Assembly (NCBI GenBank): GCA_036267255.1
Contig: DATAWK010000041.1
Coordinates: 719,622 to 783,621 of the forward strand
Source of the DNA: DATAWK01 sp036267255
GTDB taxonomy: Bacteria; Acidobacteriota; Terriglobia; Terriglobales; Acidobacteriaceae
DNA length: 64,000 nucleotides
Reading direction: 5' to 3'
Under the pieces are notes generated by a model that worked only from the letters and a program-made list of their open reading frames with translations, was not told where the DNA came from and made no database searches. Positions 1 through 12,340 of the stretch are shown piece by piece (position 1 is the first letter of the stretch; the number at the start of each line of letters is the position of its first letter). Made by a program: the position numbers and the translations under genes.

Positions 1-215
1 TTACCCTTCCGCAATTCCCAGCAGAAGCCGATGGCCACGCGCATCGCGCAACTTCGTGGCGAACTGCGCGAAATTCTCGGCATTCTGGATGGCACTCTGC
101 CGAAGCACCGCCGGATGCTGTCTTCGGCCAAGCGTGCGGCGCGGAGTCCAAAAATAGTTGCGGAAGTAAACACGCCACAGCTTTTTTAAATTAAATGTAC
201 GCACGGGTTCTCTGA
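1..215. other. No confident gene at the left edge
   Basis: A minus-strand frame is open from about 309 down to a stop at 1-3, but its predicted protein is Arg/His-rich with no recognisable motif and it overlaps the better-supported small gene at 216-488. I see no RNA gene, terminator or repeat here. It could be the decayed end of an older gene. Confidence 0.3.
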
Positions 216-488
216 TTACACGCGCGCTGGCTGGCGGCGAAGTTCCGGATCCAGTGTGCCGGAGGTCATAAAGCGTTCGAGCGCTTTGCTCGCACAGCCT
301 TCTCCGCACAAATGATAGATGTCCGGATTGCGCGACTCGGCGGGATTCCAGGGCAGAATGGTAAAGCGCTGTGAAGGTTGGCCCTCTTCAAAGCAGGGAA
401 CATCACCCAGGGTCACCATCCACCAGTGGTTGGCGACCTGTTTCGGCTTTCCGCAAATATCACAGGTAAATGCTTCGTCCCAGGCCAT
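216..488 (-). CDS. Small putative zinc-binding protein, unknown function
   Basis: A 90-residue protein with a CDIC pair near the N-terminus (about residues 9-12) and a second Cys pair in a CGEGC segment near residue 65, a pattern often used to hold one zinc ion. A GTG lies three codons upstream, but I chose the ATG at 488 because GAGGAG sits at a normal distance before it. Tryptophans in the middle suggest a folded domain. No enzyme motif is seen. It is followed on the same strand by no close partner and is preceded by tRNA-Pro. Function is not known to me. Confidence 0.6.
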   Translation of the reverse strand: MAWDEAFTCDICGKPKQVANHWWMVTLGDVPCFEEGQPSQRFTILPWNPAESRNPDIYHLCGEGCASKALERFMTSGTLDPELRRQPARV

Positions 489-629
489 ACTCTGCACTCC
501 TCACGCGCCAGCAAAAACAGCTCTATGGCAGCGAACAGATGTCTCGCCGTTCTCTGTCTATTGTCTACCGGAAGGGCAGGAAATGTTGTAGAAAAAATGC
601 AGAAAAGCAAGACGTATATTGACTGGAAA

Positions 630-706
<77 letters not shown>

Positions 707-915
707 AAATGTGTTGGTAGGTATGGCTGAATACGACGGATGACGTACGCGAAAGGGCTGCATCCTGGCTACCGCGCACTTTGTAAGTGTACCAGAAAGA
801 GATGCTTGCTGAGGCCCCGGTCCGGGCATCGGGCAACGCAGCCAACTTCCAGTTGGTGGCATCATATACCTGTCCACACAATGCCCTCAGGCGTGCAACA
901 ATAAAGGTTCCCAGC

Positions 916-3239
<2,324 letters not shown>

Positions 3240-3243
<4 letters not shown>

Positions 3244-4700
3244 ATGATCTGGAACTGCAGAGTTCGCTTGACGACGAGTTGACCCCATTCGACAAACTGC
3301 GTGAAGAGTGCGGCGTCGTAGCTATCTACAACCATCCCGATGCGGCGCGCCAGGTTTATTTGGGCCTCTACGCACTGCAGCATCGCGGGCAGGAGTCCGC
3401 GGGCATCGCCAGTGCCGATTACGAAAACCTGTGGAACATCAAGGGCATGGGTCTCGTCTCTGAAATCTTCAGCGACGATGTTCTCGACAAACTTCCTGGC
3501 TCGCTGGCCATCGGGCACACACGCTACTCCACAACAGGTGACTCGGCGCTGCTGAATGCGCAACCGATCCGCGTCGATTCGACCAAGGGCCTGATCGCGA
3601 TTGCGCATAACGGCAATCTGGTAAATCTGGGCAACGTGCGTACGCGTCTGGAGCGCGATGGCGCCATCTTCCAGACCACCAGCGATTCGGAAATCATCGT
3701 TCAACTCATCGCGCAATCGAAAGAACCAACCCTGATCGACGCCATCGCCGATTCGTTGCGCCAGGTCGAAGGGGCATTTTCCATCGTGATGATGACGCGC
3801 GACCGCATCTTCGCCGCACGTGATCCACGCGGTTTTCGTCCGCTCTCGATGGGCCGCATTCAGAATGCAGATGGCACCGAGACGGTCGTTTTTGCTTCCG
3901 AGACCTGCGCCTTCGATTTGCTGCGCGCTACGTACGAGCGCGACGTGCTGCCCGGCGAGTTGATTATGGTCTCGCGTGACGGCATCAGTTCCCGCCAGTA
4001 TGCCAGCGGCGTACCGCAATCCAGTTGTGTTTTTGAGCATGTTTATTTTGCGCGACCCGATAGCCGCATCTATGGCCGCTGGGTACAGGAGAGCCGCGAG
4101 CAGATGGGCCGCCAGTTGGCGCGCGAATCCGCCGTCGATGCCGATTTAGTTGTGCCTGTGCCGGACTCCGGCGTCACTGCCGCCATTGGCTATGCCGCTG
4201 AAAGCGGTTTGCCATTCCGTTTCGGCCTGATTCGCAATCACTACGTTGGCCGTACATTTATTGAACCGGAACAACGCGTGCGCGATTTTGGCGTGAAGCT
4301 GAAACTGAACCCGGTGCGCAATCTGCTGGAAGGCAAGCGCGTCATTCTCATTGACGACTCGATCATTCGCGGCACCACCAGCCGCAAGATCGTCCGCATG
4401 GTGCGCGGTGCTGGCGCAACGGAAGTCCATCTGCGCATCAGTTGTCCGCCGACGACTTCGCCCTGCTTCTACGGCGTGGATACACCGAGCAAGCGCGAAT
4501 TGATTGCAGCCAATCAATCCGTCGAAGAGATACGCCAGTTCATTGAGGCGGATTCTCTCGCCTACCTGTCGCTCGATGGCCTTTTACACGCTTGTGACGA
4601 AGATAGCGTGGGTCCCTACTGCACCGCCTGTTATACCGGGAACTATCCCACGCAGTGGGTGGATGTGGAAGATATTTTGCCCGCTGCGGCAGTGCGCTGA
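3240..4700 (+). CDS. purF: Amidophosphoribosyltransferase PurF
   Basis: Catalyses the first committed step of purine synthesis, making 5-phosphoribosylamine from PRPP and glutamine. From the ATG at 3240, which overlaps the purL stop as ATGA, the protein has 486 residues. Cys24 in EECGVVAIYNH is the expected N-terminal nucleophile of the glutaminase domain, so a 23-residue propeptide should be removed. The PRPP-binding loop is VILIDDSIIRGTTSRK. Cysteines in SSCVFEHVYF, SCPPTTSPCF and YCTACYTG match the set that holds a 4Fe-4S cluster in Bacillus-type PurF. Co-transcribed with purL. Confidence 0.96.
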
Positions 4701-4754
4701 GGGTACGCGCCAGCATTAGAACCACGTACCCGGACAGCGTTTTCGCAAGCGACA

Positions 4755-5450
4755 TCAGGCCAGATCGAACAGCAGTACCTCCGCGCCAGCCTCCGTCGTT
4801 AGGTCCAGCTTTTTCTCATCGCGGATGGCGACGCCGTCCCCGGCCTGCAGCGCTACGCCGTTGACGGAGAGCGCACCGTGCGCTATCTGCAACCAGCCGT
4901 GGCCCAGTTGCAGCGGTTGTTCCAGCTTGGTTCCCGCCGACAGCTTGCCTGCGTAAAACTCGGCGTCGCTACGGATCGGAAACGACCCTTCGCGGCCATC
5001 GCGAGAGGCAATCAGGTGCAGTCGATCCGGTTGCTCGAAGATTGGGAACTTCTTCTGGTCATACAACGGCTCCAGGTTCATTTCGTTCGGCAGCAGCCAA
5101 ATCTGCAGCAGGTGCCCGGTCTGGGTTGTTGATGGATTGAACTCACTATGCCGCACACCGGTGCCCGCAGACATAAACTGCACCTCGCCGGGACGCAGCA
5201 CACCACCCGAGCCAAGCGAGTCCTTGTGCTCCAGTTCTCCGTCCAGCACGTAGGAGAGAATCTCCATATCGCGATGGCCATGTGTGCCGAAGCCTCTGCC
5301 GGGAGCGATGAAGTCCTCATTGATAACACGCAGCGAACGAAAGCCCATGTGCTGCGGATCCGCATAGTCGGAGAACGAGAAGGTGTAGTGGGTGTCCAGC
5401 CATCCATGATTCGCGTGTCCACGATCTTTGTTTAAACGAATATCTAACAT
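4755..5450 (-). CDS. Pirin family protein (bicupin)
   Basis: A 231-residue cupin protein. The N-terminal cupin carries the metal-binding pattern GTHGHRDMEILSYVLDGELEH and a second His in TGVRHSEFNP, as in pirins with quercetinase activity such as YhaK/YhhW types; the C-terminal half is the usual weaker second cupin. Enzyme substrate cannot be told from sequence. The frame stays open to 5882, but that stretch is antisense noise over the neighbouring phosphatase gene; the ATG at 5450 gives the normal MLDIR start and is preceded by AGGGG. It is convergent with purF and probably monocistronic. Confidence 0.92.
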   Translation of the reverse strand: MLDIRLNKDRGHANHGWLDTHYTFSFSDYADPQHMGFRSLRVINEDFIAPGRGFGTHGHRDMEILSYVLDGELEHKDSLGSGGVLRPGEVQFMSAGTGVRHSEFNPSTTQTGHLLQIWLLPNEMNLEPLYDQKKFPIFEQPDRLHLIASRDGREGSFPIRSDAEFYAGKLSAGTKLEQPLQLGHGWLQIAHGALSVNGVALQAGDGVAIRDEKKLDLTTEAGAEVLLFDLA

Positions 5451-5527
5451 CAAAACCCCTCCTTTAATCCTGTCTCTATTGGATGTGAAGCATGCACAAA
5501 GGATGCAGCGCCGGGCCGGGAGCGCCA

Positions 5528-7483
5528 TCAAGTCGTAGCAGCCAGACGGGTTACCGCGAGTACGCTGATGTCGTCTTCCTGGCCAAAGTTTTTGGCTGCT
5601 TCCGCGATGGCGTGCGCAGATTGATGGCTGATGGCCTGCGTCCGTTCGAAGCCGAAGAGTTCCCGCTTCTCGTTGGTCGCTTCCACCACACCATCCGACA
5701 CAAACGTGAGCCGGTCGCCGAGAGCCAGTGGATAGTTTGTTTCTGCATAGCTGCCCTCGGCGAGAATGCCCAGCGGCAAGCCGGAATCGACAGCCAGCTC
5801 TTCTCCGTTGCGATAAGGCGCCAGATGTCCCGCATTGGCAATCGTCATCGCACCATCGGACGCAATCAACGCAGCGGAACAAGTCACGAATCCACTCACT
5901 TGTCCATGCAGCACGCGATTCAAGTGCGCGAGTACTTGTGCAGGCTGGCGCGAAGTCTCGTTGCGCAGCGCACCGACAATCATGCTCACTGTCATCGCAG
6001 CTTTTAGCCCTTTACCGCTCACGTCGCCCACAACAATCAGCAACGACCCATCCTCGCCCGGCGATATATGGAAGAAATCTCCGCCCACCTCGCTGGCCGG
6101 CAGATAAACGCTCTCGACGGCAAATCCGGGTGTGCTCGGAGTCGTAGCCGGAACCAACAAAGACTGTATGCCACGCGCGGCCTCAAACTCGCCAGCATAA
6201 CGCTCCTCCTCGCGGCGGGTGCGTGCGAAGCGGTTTACCAGAATGGCCAGCATCGCGATCAGGAAGAAAAGCTCCGCCAGCACATGGAAATCGACAGGAA
6301 ACGGACTGGAGAACAGTGGGAAGCCTAGCCCCGTAAAACGATGCTGCCATCCCAGCAGGAAGGTAGCGACCGCAAGATAGCTTGCAATATATTCGCCGTA
6401 TAGCAGTATGACAGGCGCCAGCAATAACCGTGCATCCAGAATCCCCTCCCGTGCGCGCCGCAGCAAAAGCGTCAGTATCCATGCAATCAGAGGCAGGGTG
6501 ACAGTAATGGAAAGTGCGTACAGCCACGGTAGATTGAAATGCATGAGGAGGTTCAGGCCGGGCAGTGTGTTGCCAACACGCAGAAGCAAGGCGAGAGCAA
6601 TTCCAGTGCAAGCGGCATAGAAGAGCCACGTCCGGCGTCCTCGCAGCAATACATAGTAAAAGGCGAGCGTAGCCCACAGACCAAGGTTCTCAATGACATT
6701 AGCCCACCGGTAATAAAGGAAGACCTCCGTCGCATGCAAATCCCTGTATATGCTCAGTGCGTAGTTCCCGGCTTCCAGCAGCATGCAACCAAACCAGAAA
6801 TATTCCCGATCGCGACGACGAAATACGTAAAGCGCGAATGAAACCAGCGCGCCAAGCGAGGCAAGCAGCAGAAGTACGTAATATTGCACCTCCAAGGCTA
6901 CGGCAGCGGCGTGCTCGACTTGCTGCCTGGACTGTATCTGGCTGGTTGTGCCAACATAGCTCGCCCCCTGAGGGCCGCCACCATATGCAGCCCATGCTGA
7001 CCATTGCCAGACGCGGATGGCAATGGTCACTTCGCGCGGAGACGAGGAATTGTTCGCGGGTAGAGCCAGCACCATAGGTTTGCAAAAGCGGGGCACTGCG
7101 TGGGGTGGCACCTGTCCACAACCACCAATAGCGTGGCCATCCGCATAGACCTGATAGCTGGTAAGGATTTCTCCAAGATACAGCGAGAGATGGTCCATGC
7201 CTGCGGGGACAACCACGCGGAACCGGTACCACGCAAAGCCGCTATAGCCTTTGTATCCCTGCTGACCCCAGTTTTCATCCGAGCGCAGTAGCGACCATTG
7301 CGAATCATCAAAATTCGGGTTGGCCCACGCCGGGTTGTCTCCGGTGTGAAATCGCCACAGGCCATCGAGCGAGGCGAGCGGCTCGCGCCCTGTCTACAGG
7401 TTGAAGGTTTGCGCGCCCAGGGCTGCCGGTGCAAGAAACAGAAGCAGTAGCAGCGAAGAGAACCAAAAACGTCGCAGAGACAC
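5528..7483 (-). pseudogene. 7TM sensor with PP2C (SpoIIE-type) phosphatase domain, interrupted by an amber codon
   Basis: Reading through one stop gives about 651 residues: an export signal starting at the GTG at 7483 (preceded by AGAGGAAAG), an extracytoplasmic beta domain with LDGLWRFHTGD, seven membrane segments, and a PP2C-type Ser/Thr phosphatase domain containing EVGGDFFHIS, VVGDVSGKG, ANAGHLAPY and a final EDDISVLAV. The family dephosphorylates STAS-type anti-anti-sigma partners; a STAS gene lies at 20620-20967. A TAG at 7394-7396 sits right after the signal peptide while the same frame stays open on both sides, so a sense codon (CAG or GAG) was probably lost. An internal start (GTG near 7216) could still yield the membrane and phosphatase part without the signal peptide. 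A sequencing error is the main alternative. Confidence 0.88.
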
Positions 7484-7594
7484 AACTTTCCTCTGTTTCC
7501 GGGAGAACTCCACGAATATCAGTGGTGGGTTCGATTGGCAACAGATAAATGCGTGCCCGGTGCGGAGAATGTGCCTGTAATTGCTGACCACAAG

Positions 7595-7621
7595 AAAAAG
7601 CCCTCGCGCGAACGCAAGGGC
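7595..7621 (-). terminator. Intrinsic terminator with UUCG loop after the bactofilin gene
   Basis: On the minus strand GCCCTTGCG and CGCGAGGGC form a 9-bp stem (one G-U pair) closed by a TTCG tetraloop and followed directly by TTTTT. It lies about 45 bases after the bactofilin stop and before the phosphatase gene start, so it separates the two transcripts. Confidence 0.85.
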
Positions 7622-7666
7622 CTCCGCGCTCCAGACAGGAACGCGTGCGGTGCAACAATCTCCCGG

Positions 7667-8197
7667 CTAGGCCGTAGTGGCAACCACTGCGGTAGAGGTG
7701 GATGTGTGCGCTTTTTCCGGCTCCTTGGTTTGGCTGCCGCTGGGCTTACGGATGTCGATGCCGCCCTTGAAGTAAGCACCGTCCTCAATGCTGATGCGCT
7801 GGGCCACAACATCGCCAGTCAACGCGCCTTCACTGCGGATATCCACGCGGTCGCTGGCATTGATGTTGCCATGCACTTTGCCCAGCACTACCACTTCGCG
7901 CGCGGCAATGTTCGCCGCCACGTTACCGTTGCGGCCCACGAGGACGCGGTTCCCCGGCATATTCACCGAGCCTTCCACTTGTCCATCGATGTAGAGCGTT
8001 TCACTGCCGGAGATTTCGCCTTTGATGACCAGCGACTTGCCAATCGTTGCCTGTTCGCCGGTCGATGAAGAGCTGGCGCTTGCGGTTGGCCGGGGTTGGG
8101 TCGGTTCCGGGGTTGTAGACACAGGGGTCTGCGGACGTATCGGTTCTGGAGAAGAAGGTGTCATAGAGCTATTGCCGGGCTGATTCGGTTTCCACAT
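7667..8197 (-). CDS. Bactofilin family cytoskeletal protein
   Basis: A 176-residue protein with a disordered Pro/Ser/Thr-rich N-terminal arm (residues 1-45), a DUF583 beta-helix core with the repeating hydrophobic pattern typical of bactofilins (for example GSVNMPGNRVLVGRNGNVAANI), and a short polar C-terminal tail. Bactofilins polymerise without nucleotide at the inner membrane and serve as scaffolds for cell shape and wall enzymes. ATG at 8197 has GGAAG before it; an ATG seven codons upstream (8218) is the alternative. A UUCG terminator follows. Confidence 0.92.
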   Translation of the reverse strand: MWKPNQPGNSSMTPSSPEPIRPQTPVSTTPEPTQPRPTASASSSSTGEQATIGKSLVIKGEISGSETLYIDGQVEGSVNMPGNRVLVGRNGNVAANIAAREVVVLGKVHGNINASDRVDIRSEGALTGDVVAQRISIEDGAYFKGGIDIRKPSGSQTKEPEKAHTSTSTAVVATTA

Positions 8198-8450
8198 CGT
8201 CTTCCGTAATCCTTTCATTTCTTCGGCCACACCGCAGGCAGCCAGAATATGTGTACGCGGAGGAGGCTGAATGTTGTTGGATATCTCTCGCTGCCATCGT
8301 ACAGCCAACGAGCTGCGCAGTCCTGTCGAGTTATCCAAATATTAACGGGTTCAGTACAAAAATGGTAATTGTCAGCCCGCAAACTCTGCGATTTCCTCAA
8401 CAGGTACCATAAGAATCAATGCTATTGCGCTGGATTTCTCAGATTTCCCT

Positions 8451-11042
8451 ATGACTGACCGCGATCTTTTACGCCGGATTGAACGCTCCGCGGGCCAGCG
8501 GGCCAACTACAAACAGCTGGTGCGGGAGCTGGGCCTGGGCGGTGGACGCGAGCGCCGTCTGCTGCTGGAGCAGCTTGCCCGGTTAACGGCGCGCGGCATT
8601 TTGACAAAGGTGGATCGCGAGCAATGGGCGCTGGCTCGCGCGGCCCAAACGCGGGATGCATTGGTCAGTGGACGGCTCGATCTACATCGCGATGGCTTTG
8701 GATTTGTTCGCCCCCTGCAACGCGGCGCAGACCGCGAGCAGGATATTTTCATTCCCCCGGATGCCCTGGAAGGCGCCATGCAGGGCGACACCGTTCTGGT
8801 GGAACTGCTGCCTGCGCGCGGAGACAGTCGCCGTGCCGGACGCATCGCCCGCATTCTGGAACGGCGCAATCCAACCGTCGTTGGCATCTTTCATTACGGA
8901 CACGGTTCGTACGCCTCCCGCGAAAGCCGCAGTGCTGGCAACTTCGTTTCTCCACTCGACGAACGCATGACCCAGCCGATTGTGATTCCTCCTGGCCTGG
9001 AGTTACCGGAAACGCAAATCGCAACAACCCCGCATCGCGTTCTCGGTCAGCAGGCCGTTGCCGCCACAGAATATGACGATCTCGAAGGACTCGTCGTCAA
9101 TATCGAAATCACCGACTGGCCCACACCCACACGAGCAGCGCGCGGACGCGTGATGGAAATTCTCGGCGAACGCGATGCTTTCGGTGTCGATGTTGAAATT
9201 CTAATTCGCAAGCATCATCTGCCGCACACATTTCCAGATCGCGCGCTGGAGGAAGCGCGTCATGTGGCCGTTCCCCCGGCACAAAATCCAACACTTCTCA
9301 CAAGGCGTCAGGATTTTCGTGGCCTGCCCATCGTCACCATCGACGGCGAAACCGCGCGCGATTTTGACGACGCTGTGTTTGTGCGTGCCTTGAATCAGAA
9401 AGACGATGGCAACGATGGCTATGAGCTGCAGGTTCACATCGCCGATGTTGCCGAATATGTTCGACCCGATACCGCGTTGAATCTCGAAGCCCGGCTGCGC
9501 GGCAACTCGGTCTATTTTCCGGATCGTGCCATTCCCATGCTACCCGCGGAGCTTTCGACCGACGTCTGTAGCCTGCGTCCCGGTGAAGACCGGCTGGTGC
9601 TCTCCTGCATTCTGCAGATTGCGAGTGATGGAACGGTGCGTTCTGCCGAAATCTGCGAAGGCGTCATCCGCTCTGCGCGACGCATGACCTACACCCAGGT
9701 GCACGCCATTCTGGATGGCGACGCAACGGCACGCGCGGAGTTTGCTGATCTCATCCCGGAGTTTGAACGCATGCACACGCTGGCCCGGTTGCTGAACACG
9801 CAGCGGGAGCGGCGCGGCTCCATTGACTTCGATCTGCCGGAGCCGGTAATCCAGTTCGACGAACACGGCCAGATGAACGGCATTGTGCGCTCCGAGCGCA
9901 GCTGGGCCAATCGGCTGATTGAAGAATTCATGCTGGCGGCCAACGAAGCCGTTGCCACATGGATCGAAACACTCGGTGTGCCCAGTATCTATCGCATCCA
10001 TGAGAAGCCCGATCCAAAACGCATCGTAAATTTTGAAGAGATCGCCGCAGGCTTCGGCTACTCGCTTGGCTTGGGGCCGCTGCCTGTGCGCAAGATGGAA
10101 CTGCGCGGCGACCGGCGCGAACGCATGCGCCGCAATAGCAGAGGTAGTGGCGGCGGACAAAAGCGCACGCACGAGATTCCGGAAGATATTCTCGTCACGC
10201 CGCAGATGTATCAAAAGCTGACAGCGCGACTCGCAGGCAAACCCGAAGAGCGCATTTTGACCTATCTGATGCTGCGCTCGCTGAAGCAGGCGCGTTACAG
10301 CGAGGAAAACGTCGGCCACTTTGCACTGGCCGCACCCTGCTACACGCACTTCACGTCGCCCATTCGCCGCTATCCCGATCTCATCGTCCATCGCATTACG
10401 AAAGAACTGCTCCGCGCTGGCATCGACGGCAATATCGAGTTTTCGCAGCGGACAAAGGCATCGCCGTGGCCGCCAAAGTATGCTTCCTTGACGCCACACC
10501 TTCCGCATCCGCAATCATCGGCTGCAGTCAGCATTGCTCCACCGATGGAAATTGGCGAGCTCGCCGCCATTGCGCAGGAGTGCAGCGAGTCCGAGCGCCG
10601 CGCCGCCGATGCCGAACGCGAGTTGATTGAGTGGAAGAAGGTCCGCTTCATGCAGGATCGCATTGGCGAGGAATTTTCCGCCATCGTGCTCAACGTGACG
10701 CGCTACGGTCTTTTTGTAGAACTGGATGATCTGTTTGTCGAAGGGTTAGTACCGATCGACAGCCTGATGAATGACCGCTACACCTATCGCGAAAACACGC
10801 ACCAGATCATGGGCGAATACTCCGGCCATTTATACTCCGCAGGCGATCGCGTGCGGGTAATTCTCGACCGCATCGACGCGATGGAACACAAACTGCAATT
10901 TGCCGTCATGGAAGAATCCATTTTGAACATGGGCAAGCCATCCGGCAAACAGCGCGTTGTTTCTGTCAAAAAGAAAGACCGGAAATCTGCAAATCCCAAA
11001 AAAACGAAGAAGGCAAAACGGGACAAACGCAAGCGGCGATAG
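8451..11042 (+). CDS. rnr: Ribonuclease R
   Basis: A 3'-5' exoribonuclease of the RNase II/R family that degrades structured RNA. In the 863-residue sequence the order is a winged-helix-like N-terminus, cold-shock OB domains, the RNB catalytic domain with DGETARDFDDAVFV carrying the metal-binding aspartates, an S1 domain near residues 735-820, and a Lys/Arg-rich tail like that of RNase R. Between the end of the RNB domain (HRITKELLRAG) and the last RNB helix there is a roughly 30-residue Pro/Ser-rich insertion around residues 665-700, which many RNase R proteins lack. No close operon partner. Confidence 0.95.
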   Translation: MTDRDLLRRIERSAGQRANYKQLVRELGLGGGRERRLLLEQLARLTARGILTKVDREQWALARAAQTRDALVSGRLDLHRDGFGFVRPLQRGADREQDIFIPPDALEGAMQGDTVLVELLPARGDSRRAGRIARILERRNPTVVGIFHYGHGSYASRESRSAGNFVSPLDERMTQPIVIPPGLELPETQIATTPHRVLGQQAVAATEYDDLEGLVVNIEITDWPTPTRAARGRVMEILGERDAFGVDVEILIRKHHLPHTFPDRALEEARHVAVPPAQNPTLLTRRQDFRGLPIVTIDGETARDFDDAVFVRALNQKDDGNDGYELQVHIADVAEYVRPDTALNLEARLRGNSVYFPDRAIPMLPAELSTDVCSLRPGEDRLVLSCILQIASDGTVRSAEICEGVIRSARRMTYTQVHAILDGDATARAEFADLIPEFERMHTLARLLNTQRERRGSIDFDLPEPVIQFDEHGQMNGIVRSERSWANRLIEEFMLAANEAVATWIETLGVPSIYRIHEKPDPKRIVNFEEIAAGFGYSLGLGPLPVRKMELRGDRRERMRRNSRGSGGGQKRTHEIPEDILVTPQMYQKLTARLAGKPEERILTYLMLRSLKQARYSEENVGHFALAAPCYTHFTSPIRRYPDLIVHRITKELLRAGIDGNIEFSQRTKASPWPPKYASLTPHLPHPQSSAAVSIAPPMEIGELAAIAQECSESERRAADAERELIEWKKVRFMQDRIGEEFSAIVLNVTRYGLFVELDDLFVEGLVPIDSLMNDRYTYRENTHQIMGEYSGHLYSAGDRVRVILDRIDAMEHKLQFAVMEESILNMGKPSGKQRVVSVKKKDRKSANPKKTKKAKRDKRKRR

Positions 11043-11093
11043 CGCATCTCAATAGACAGATGTCCGGCGTAAATAATTGGAGGTGTTTCCCCC

Positions 11094-11606
11094 GTGAAGC
11101 TGTTCCGTCTTCTCCCCCTGCTACTTCTGTTTTCGTCGCTCGGCGCCATCGCGCAAGTTGGACTCTACGGCGAATTCAGCGCAGCCAAACTCAATGTGCC
11201 GAATACAGGCTGGATATATGGCCCTACGTTCGGCGGCTATTACGATCCGGCGCATTTTGCTTTTTTCCGTGCGGGACTGGACGCCAGGGCAGCATTTCTT
11301 GGTACCGGATCCACAGAGCTGTATAGCGGCCTGGTAGGCCCACGCCTTGTTGTCGGCGCTCCCGCGCTACCAGCTCATGTGTACGTTGAGAGCCTGGTTG
11401 GTGTGGGCCATGCAGAAGCCGGCGAAGGGGTTGCAAAGACATCCGCAACCAAGTTTGAATATCAATTCCTCGGTGGCGTCGATCTGACGGTGCTGCCGCG
11501 GATCGACTGGCGCGTGGCCGAATTCAGCTATGGTGGCCTTTCCGGGCTTAACAGCAGCTTCAACCCAAAAATACTCAGTACGGGCATCGTCGTGCGATTG
11601 CCGTAA
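11094..11606 (+). CDS. Small secreted protein, probable outer-membrane beta barrel
   Basis: 170 residues with a clear signal peptide ending near AIAQ (about residue 20), then alternating hydrophobic and polar residues rich in Gly, Tyr and Phe that look like an eight-stranded barrel of the OmpA/OprF-like or YaiO-like kind. GTG start at 11094 is supported by GGAGGTG about ten bases upstream. No enzymatic motif is seen. It lies 51 bases after rnr and may be expressed with it. The role is unknown. Confidence 0.75.
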   Translation: MKLFRLLPLLLLFSSLGAIAQVGLYGEFSAAKLNVPNTGWIYGPTFGGYYDPAHFAFFRAGLDARAAFLGTGSTELYSGLVGPRLVVGAPALPAHVYVESLVGVGHAEAGEGVAKTSATKFEYQFLGGVDLTVLPRIDWRVAEFSYGGLSGLNSSFNPKILSTGIVVRLP

Positions 11607-11742
11607 TCGGGCATTCGAGCCATGCATCCCATTGCGTCCATCGCCTTGTGGCCATCGCACGCCGTACAATGGAGATTCATGCAGTGTGGTTGCTTCTGCG
11701 GCCGCACTGGAACGATATCGAATCTTTACGGAGCACACCCGC

Positions 11743-12015
11743 ATGGCGCACATGGTTTTATGCGCGAAGTATAAGGCGCAGATGGAGGGCCTCGACGAGG
11801 CGCCCTTTGACAGCGATTTTGGCAAGAAGATCTACGACAACGTTTCTAAGAAGGCCTGGGGCGAATGGGTCGATCACCAGAAGATGCTGCTGAACGAGTA
11901 TCGCCTGCAGCCCTGGACGCGCGAAGCGCAGGAGTTTCTGGTCGACCAGATGCAGCAGTTCTTCTTCGGCGAAGGCTCGGCCTTGCCCAAGGAGTATGTT
12001 CCACCCTCGCACTAG
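11743..12015 (+). CDS. YggX-type Fe(II)/oxidative damage protection protein
   Basis: 90 residues, the normal length of the family. It has the conserved N-terminal VLCAKYKAQMEGLDEAPF, with the single cysteine seen in YggX, then IYDNVSKKAWGEWVDHQKMLLNEYRL and a helical C-terminus. YggX proteins help protect iron-sulfur enzymes from oxidation and influence labile iron in the cytoplasm. The open frame runs further upstream, but the ATG at 11743 gives the family length; position 10 of the protein begins the usual conserved core. tRNA-Pro follows 68 bases downstream. Confidence 0.92.
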   Translation: MAHMVLCAKYKAQMEGLDEAPFDSDFGKKIYDNVSKKAWGEWVDHQKMLLNEYRLQPWTREAQEFLVDQMQQFFFGEGSALPKEYVPPSH

Positions 12016-12083
12016 AGCAGCCTGCATGCCGGTGTAAACTAATCAAGACCCCCGCGTTTCAGAAAGATAGAAGCGCAGACCGT

Positions 12084-12160
12084 CGGGACGTGGCTCAGCC
12101 TGGTAGAGCACTCGCTTGGGGTGCGAGGGGTCGGCAGTTCAAATCTGCCCGTCCCGACCA
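12084..12160 (+). tRNA. tRNA-Pro (anticodon GGG)
   Basis: Acceptor stem CGGGACG pairs with CGTCCCG, anticodon stem CTCGC/GCGAG holds loop TTGGGGT (anticodon GGG), the T loop is GTTCAAATC, and CCA is encoded at 12158-12160. It reads CCC and CCU proline codons. Together with the CGG tRNA at 630-706 it gives two proline isoacceptors in this window. Confidence 0.95.
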
Positions 12161-12340
12161 ATATTTCATCGATTACCCTCCGCCTCTGCCGTTTTCACAT
12201 CACCTATCTTGCGGCTGCGGCATAAAAATCTGAGTTTGCTGTGCACACAGCAGCCGCTGCCGCTACTCTGGTTTCAGAACTTTCCGCTATAGAATGCGGT
12301 TTGCAAATCGCAAACCTGAACCCACGCGAAGGGCGAACGG

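Noticed and set aside
1..309. 102-codon minus-strand open frame at the left edge
   Set aside because: No motif, unusual Arg/His content and overlap with a better-supported gene at 216-488.
4702..4740. GGGTAC/GTACCC hairpin after purF as terminator
   Set aside because: Only 6 bp with a loop of about 19 bases and no T-run.
5451..5882. N-terminal extension of the pirin frame
   Set aside because: It lies antisense in the phosphatase coding region; pirin normally starts at the ATG at 5450.
9540..10514. 324-codon frame opposite rnr
   Set aside because: Shadow of rnr; no motif.
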